From contig JAEXXS010000448.1 in assembly GCA_023451915.1 (NCBI GenBank), forward strand, positions 1 to 6,871: a stretch of 6,871 nt of DNA. Direction: 5' to 3'. A program made the translations under genes and the position numbers. A model generated the notes under the pieces. It saw nothing but the letters and a program-made list of their open reading frames with translations. It made no database searches and had not been told where the DNA came from. Shown in pieces: positions 5,710-6,871 of the stretch; positions within the stretch are counted from its first letter, which is position 1, and the number at the start of each line of letters is the position of its first letter. This DNA is from Pseudomonadota bacterium (lineage in GTDB: Bacteria > Pseudomonadota > Alphaproteobacteria > Rhizobiales > Rhizobiaceae).

Positions 5710-6102
5710 CTAATTCAAGGTACGGCGCTGCTCGGGCACATCCAGCGAGAATGCGGGAATATCCACCTCGAAAGTGTTGCCGGTCGGGTTTTGCATCTGG
5801 TAACGGCCAACCATCACGCCGGACGATGTGGTCAGCGGGCAGCCGGACGAATATTGGAACGAGTCACCTGGATCGAGAACAGGCTGTTCGCCCACGACCC
5901 CGGCTCCGCGCACTTCCTCGACACGACCATTGGCGTCGGTAATCTGCCAGTAGCGTGAGCGCAGTTGCACCGTGTCGGATGAATTATTGGCGATGGTGAT
6001 GCGGTATCCCCAGACATAGCGATTGTCTTCCGGAGCCGACTCTTCTTCCAGATAGAACGGCTCAACCGTTATTTCGATCCCCTGCGTCACCGCCCTGTAC
6101 AT
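5710..6102 (-). CDS. apaG: ApaG domain protein (DUF525)
   Basis: Small fibronectin-III-like protein. In enterobacteria apaG neighbours the Ap4A hydrolase gene apaH and affects cobalt resistance and Mg2+ efflux; its biochemical role is unsettled. The 130-aa product covers the whole ApaG fold, with [31 protein letters not shown] (29-59), the family GxGxxG motif GAGVVG (66-71), the PGD...SSGCPLTT stretch and the C-terminal [16 protein letters not shown]. The frame opens 33 bp further upstream at 6135, but [16 protein letters not shown] at 6102 is the family start, is preceded by AAGG at 8 nt, and the candidate promoter -10 overlaps the upstream ATG. No apaH is nearby. It is probably transcribed alone, downstream of metZ on the same strand. 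Confidence 0.93.
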   Translation of the reverse strand: MYRAVTQGIEITVEPFYLEEESAPEDNRYVWGYRITIANNSSDTVQLRSRYWQITDANGRVEEVRGAGVVGEQPVLDPGDSFQYSSGCPLTTSSGVMVGRYQMQNPTGNTFEVDIPAFSLDVPEQRRTLN

Positions 6103-6134
6103 CGCATCCGCCTTTGTCACTTGCCTGATGCCCA

Positions 6135-6163
6135 CCTATCGCCAAAGTTGCGTTGGAGGTCAA
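6135..6163 (-). promoter_or_regulatory. Candidate apaG promoter
   Basis: On the minus strand TTGACC (6163-6158) and GATAGG (6140-6135) are spaced by exactly 17 bp. The -35 is strong and the -10 moderate. Initiation near 6128 would leave a leader of about 26 nt before the apaG ATG at 6102 and would exclude the upstream in-frame ATG at 6135. Confidence 0.45.
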
Positions 6164-6318
6164 CGTGAAGCGGTCATCCAGACAGGGTCGGCGAGGGAAG
6201 TTTTCTGCTTTTCGCGCGTTCTTGCGGGGGATTGCAGCGAAAAGGTCACATTTTTCAAGACGAAACACCGTCTTTTGCATGATCCTGATAGGCTTCAGGA
6301 CGAAATTGAACTGACAAC
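6164..6318. other. apaG-metZ intergenic stretch, nothing recognised
   Basis: About 155 bp between the apaG promoter and the hairpin beyond metZ. A 95-codon minus-strand frame crosses it but has no family resemblance and runs on out of frame into apaG, so I treat it as chance. I see no further promoter, repeat or RNA gene. Confidence 0.5.
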
Positions 6319-6341
6319 CCGGCCTGATTCCGTCAGGCCGG
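6319..6341 (-). terminator. Hairpin downstream of metZ, possible terminator
   Basis: Perfect 9-bp inverted repeat CCGGCCTGA / TCAGGCCGG (6319-6327, 6333-6341) with a 5-base loop, starting 17 bp past the metZ stop. On the minus strand it is followed by GTTGTCAGTTCAATTT, so there is no clean U-tract. It probably protects the mRNA end or is a weak terminator. The loop region carries a GATTC. Confidence 0.6.
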
Positions 6342-6358
6342 ATCATCATTTGTTATTT

Positions 6359-6871
6359 TCAGCGAACCGCTGCCTTCAGCGCTTCTTCGACGTCTTCGAG
6401 AAGATCGTCGGTGTCTTCAAGGCCGACCGAAATGCGCAGCACGCCATCGGAAATGCCAAGCTCGGCCTTGGCTTCGTCGCTCAGGTTCTTATGCGTCGTG
6501 GTGGCCGGATGGGTGATCAGGCTCTTGGCGTCGCCCAGATTGTTGGAGATGCTGAACACCTGCAATGCGTTTTCGAACTTGAATGCGGCTTCCTTGCCGC
6601 CTTCCAGTTCCAGCGCGATCAGGGTCGAGCCGCCGGTCATCTGCTTGGCGATGATATCCGCCTGCGGATGGTCGGCGCGGCCCGGATAGATGACGCGCTT
6701 GACGCCCGGCTTGCCGGCGAGAACATCAGCAACGGCAGCCGCCGACTGCGTCATCTGGCGCACGCGCACCGAGAGCGTTTCCAGACCCTTCAGCATGATC
6801 CACGCATTGAACGGGCTCATGCCGGGGCCGGTGTGGCGATAATAGTCCTGAAGCGTGGTTTCGACCCATTC
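6359..6871 (-). CDS. metZ: O-succinylhomoserine sulfhydrylase, 5' end missing
   Basis: PLP enzyme that makes homocysteine from O-succinylhomoserine and sulfide for methionine synthesis. The frame is open from the window edge (EWVETTLQDYYRHTGPGMSPFNAW) to the TGA at 6359-6361, giving the last 171 residues of a protein normally near 395. The C-terminal domain of the Cys/Met-metabolism PLP family is clear: GPGMSPFNAWIMLKGLETLSVR, then GGSTLIALELEGG, SISNNLGDAKSLITHPATTTHKNLS and the terminal RISVGLEDTDDLLEDVEEAL. The Schiff-base lysine lies beyond the edge and cannot be checked. The ATG at 6820 is internal. Related cystathionine gamma-synthase or O-acetylhomoserine sulfhydrylase share these motifs; metZ is preferred from overall similarity and the known Rhizobiales apaG-metZ neighbourhood. 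Confidence 0.87.
   Translation of the reverse strand, partial: EWVETTLQDYYRHTGPGMSPFNAWIMLKGLETLSVRVRQMTQSAAAVADVLAGKPGVKRVIYPGRADHPQADIIAKQMTGGSTLIALELEGGKEAAFKFENALQVFSISNNLGDAKSLITHPATTTHKNLSDEAKAELGISDGVLRISVGLEDTDDLLEDVEEALKAAVR

Noticed and set aside
6062..6349. 95-codon minus-strand frame between metZ and apaG
   Set aside because: It overlaps the metZ hairpin and the apaG promoter, runs into apaG out of frame, and resembles no family.

Overview
The window looks like chromosomal DNA from a Rhizobiales alphaproteobacterium, most probably the Brucella/Ochrobactrum group. Three things point there: a GcrA cell-cycle regulator (an alphaproteobacterial protein), the gene set gcrA / argD-argF-hslO / apaG / metZ with protein sequences close to what I recall for Brucellaceae, and an array of 8-bp units that includes AGGGCAGT, the unit known from the Brucella 'HOOF-Print' VNTR loci. 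Species cannot be fixed from sequence alone; argF differs at several positions from the Brucella protein as I remember it.

Layout. (1) 1-1098, plus strand: the 3' part of a GT4-type glycosyltransferase gene, running off the left edge. (2) 1073-1229: eight tandem octamers on the plus strand, about 60 bp of spacer, then four octamers in inverted orientation. This lies between the convergent glycosyltransferase and gcrA genes and overlaps the end of the former. (3) 1233-1784, minus strand: gcrA. (4) 1785-2478: a 694-bp divergent intergenic region with several palindromes, three GANTC sites (the CcrM/GcrA methylation motif) on the gcrA side, and on the argD side a strong sigma70-type promoter followed almost at once by an intrinsic terminator. 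(5) 2479-5666, plus strand: a compact operon argD, argF, hslO, closed by a two-way terminator. (6) 5710-6102, minus strand: apaG with its own candidate promoter. (7) 6359-6871, minus strand: the 3' part of metZ, leaving at the right edge.

How the genes relate. argD and argF encode the transaminase and carbamoyltransferase steps of arginine synthesis. hslO (redox-switched chaperone Hsp33) is carried on the same transcript. metZ makes homocysteine for methionine. gcrA encodes a transcription factor that reads GANTC methylation together with sigma70 RNA polymerase.

The coding content is ordinary housekeeping and I see no new defence, mobile or biosynthetic system. The parts worth a second look are non-coding: the octamer element at the glycosyltransferase/gcrA junction, the GANTC-bearing palindrome upstream of gcrA, and the promoter-plus-terminator leader of the argD operon.
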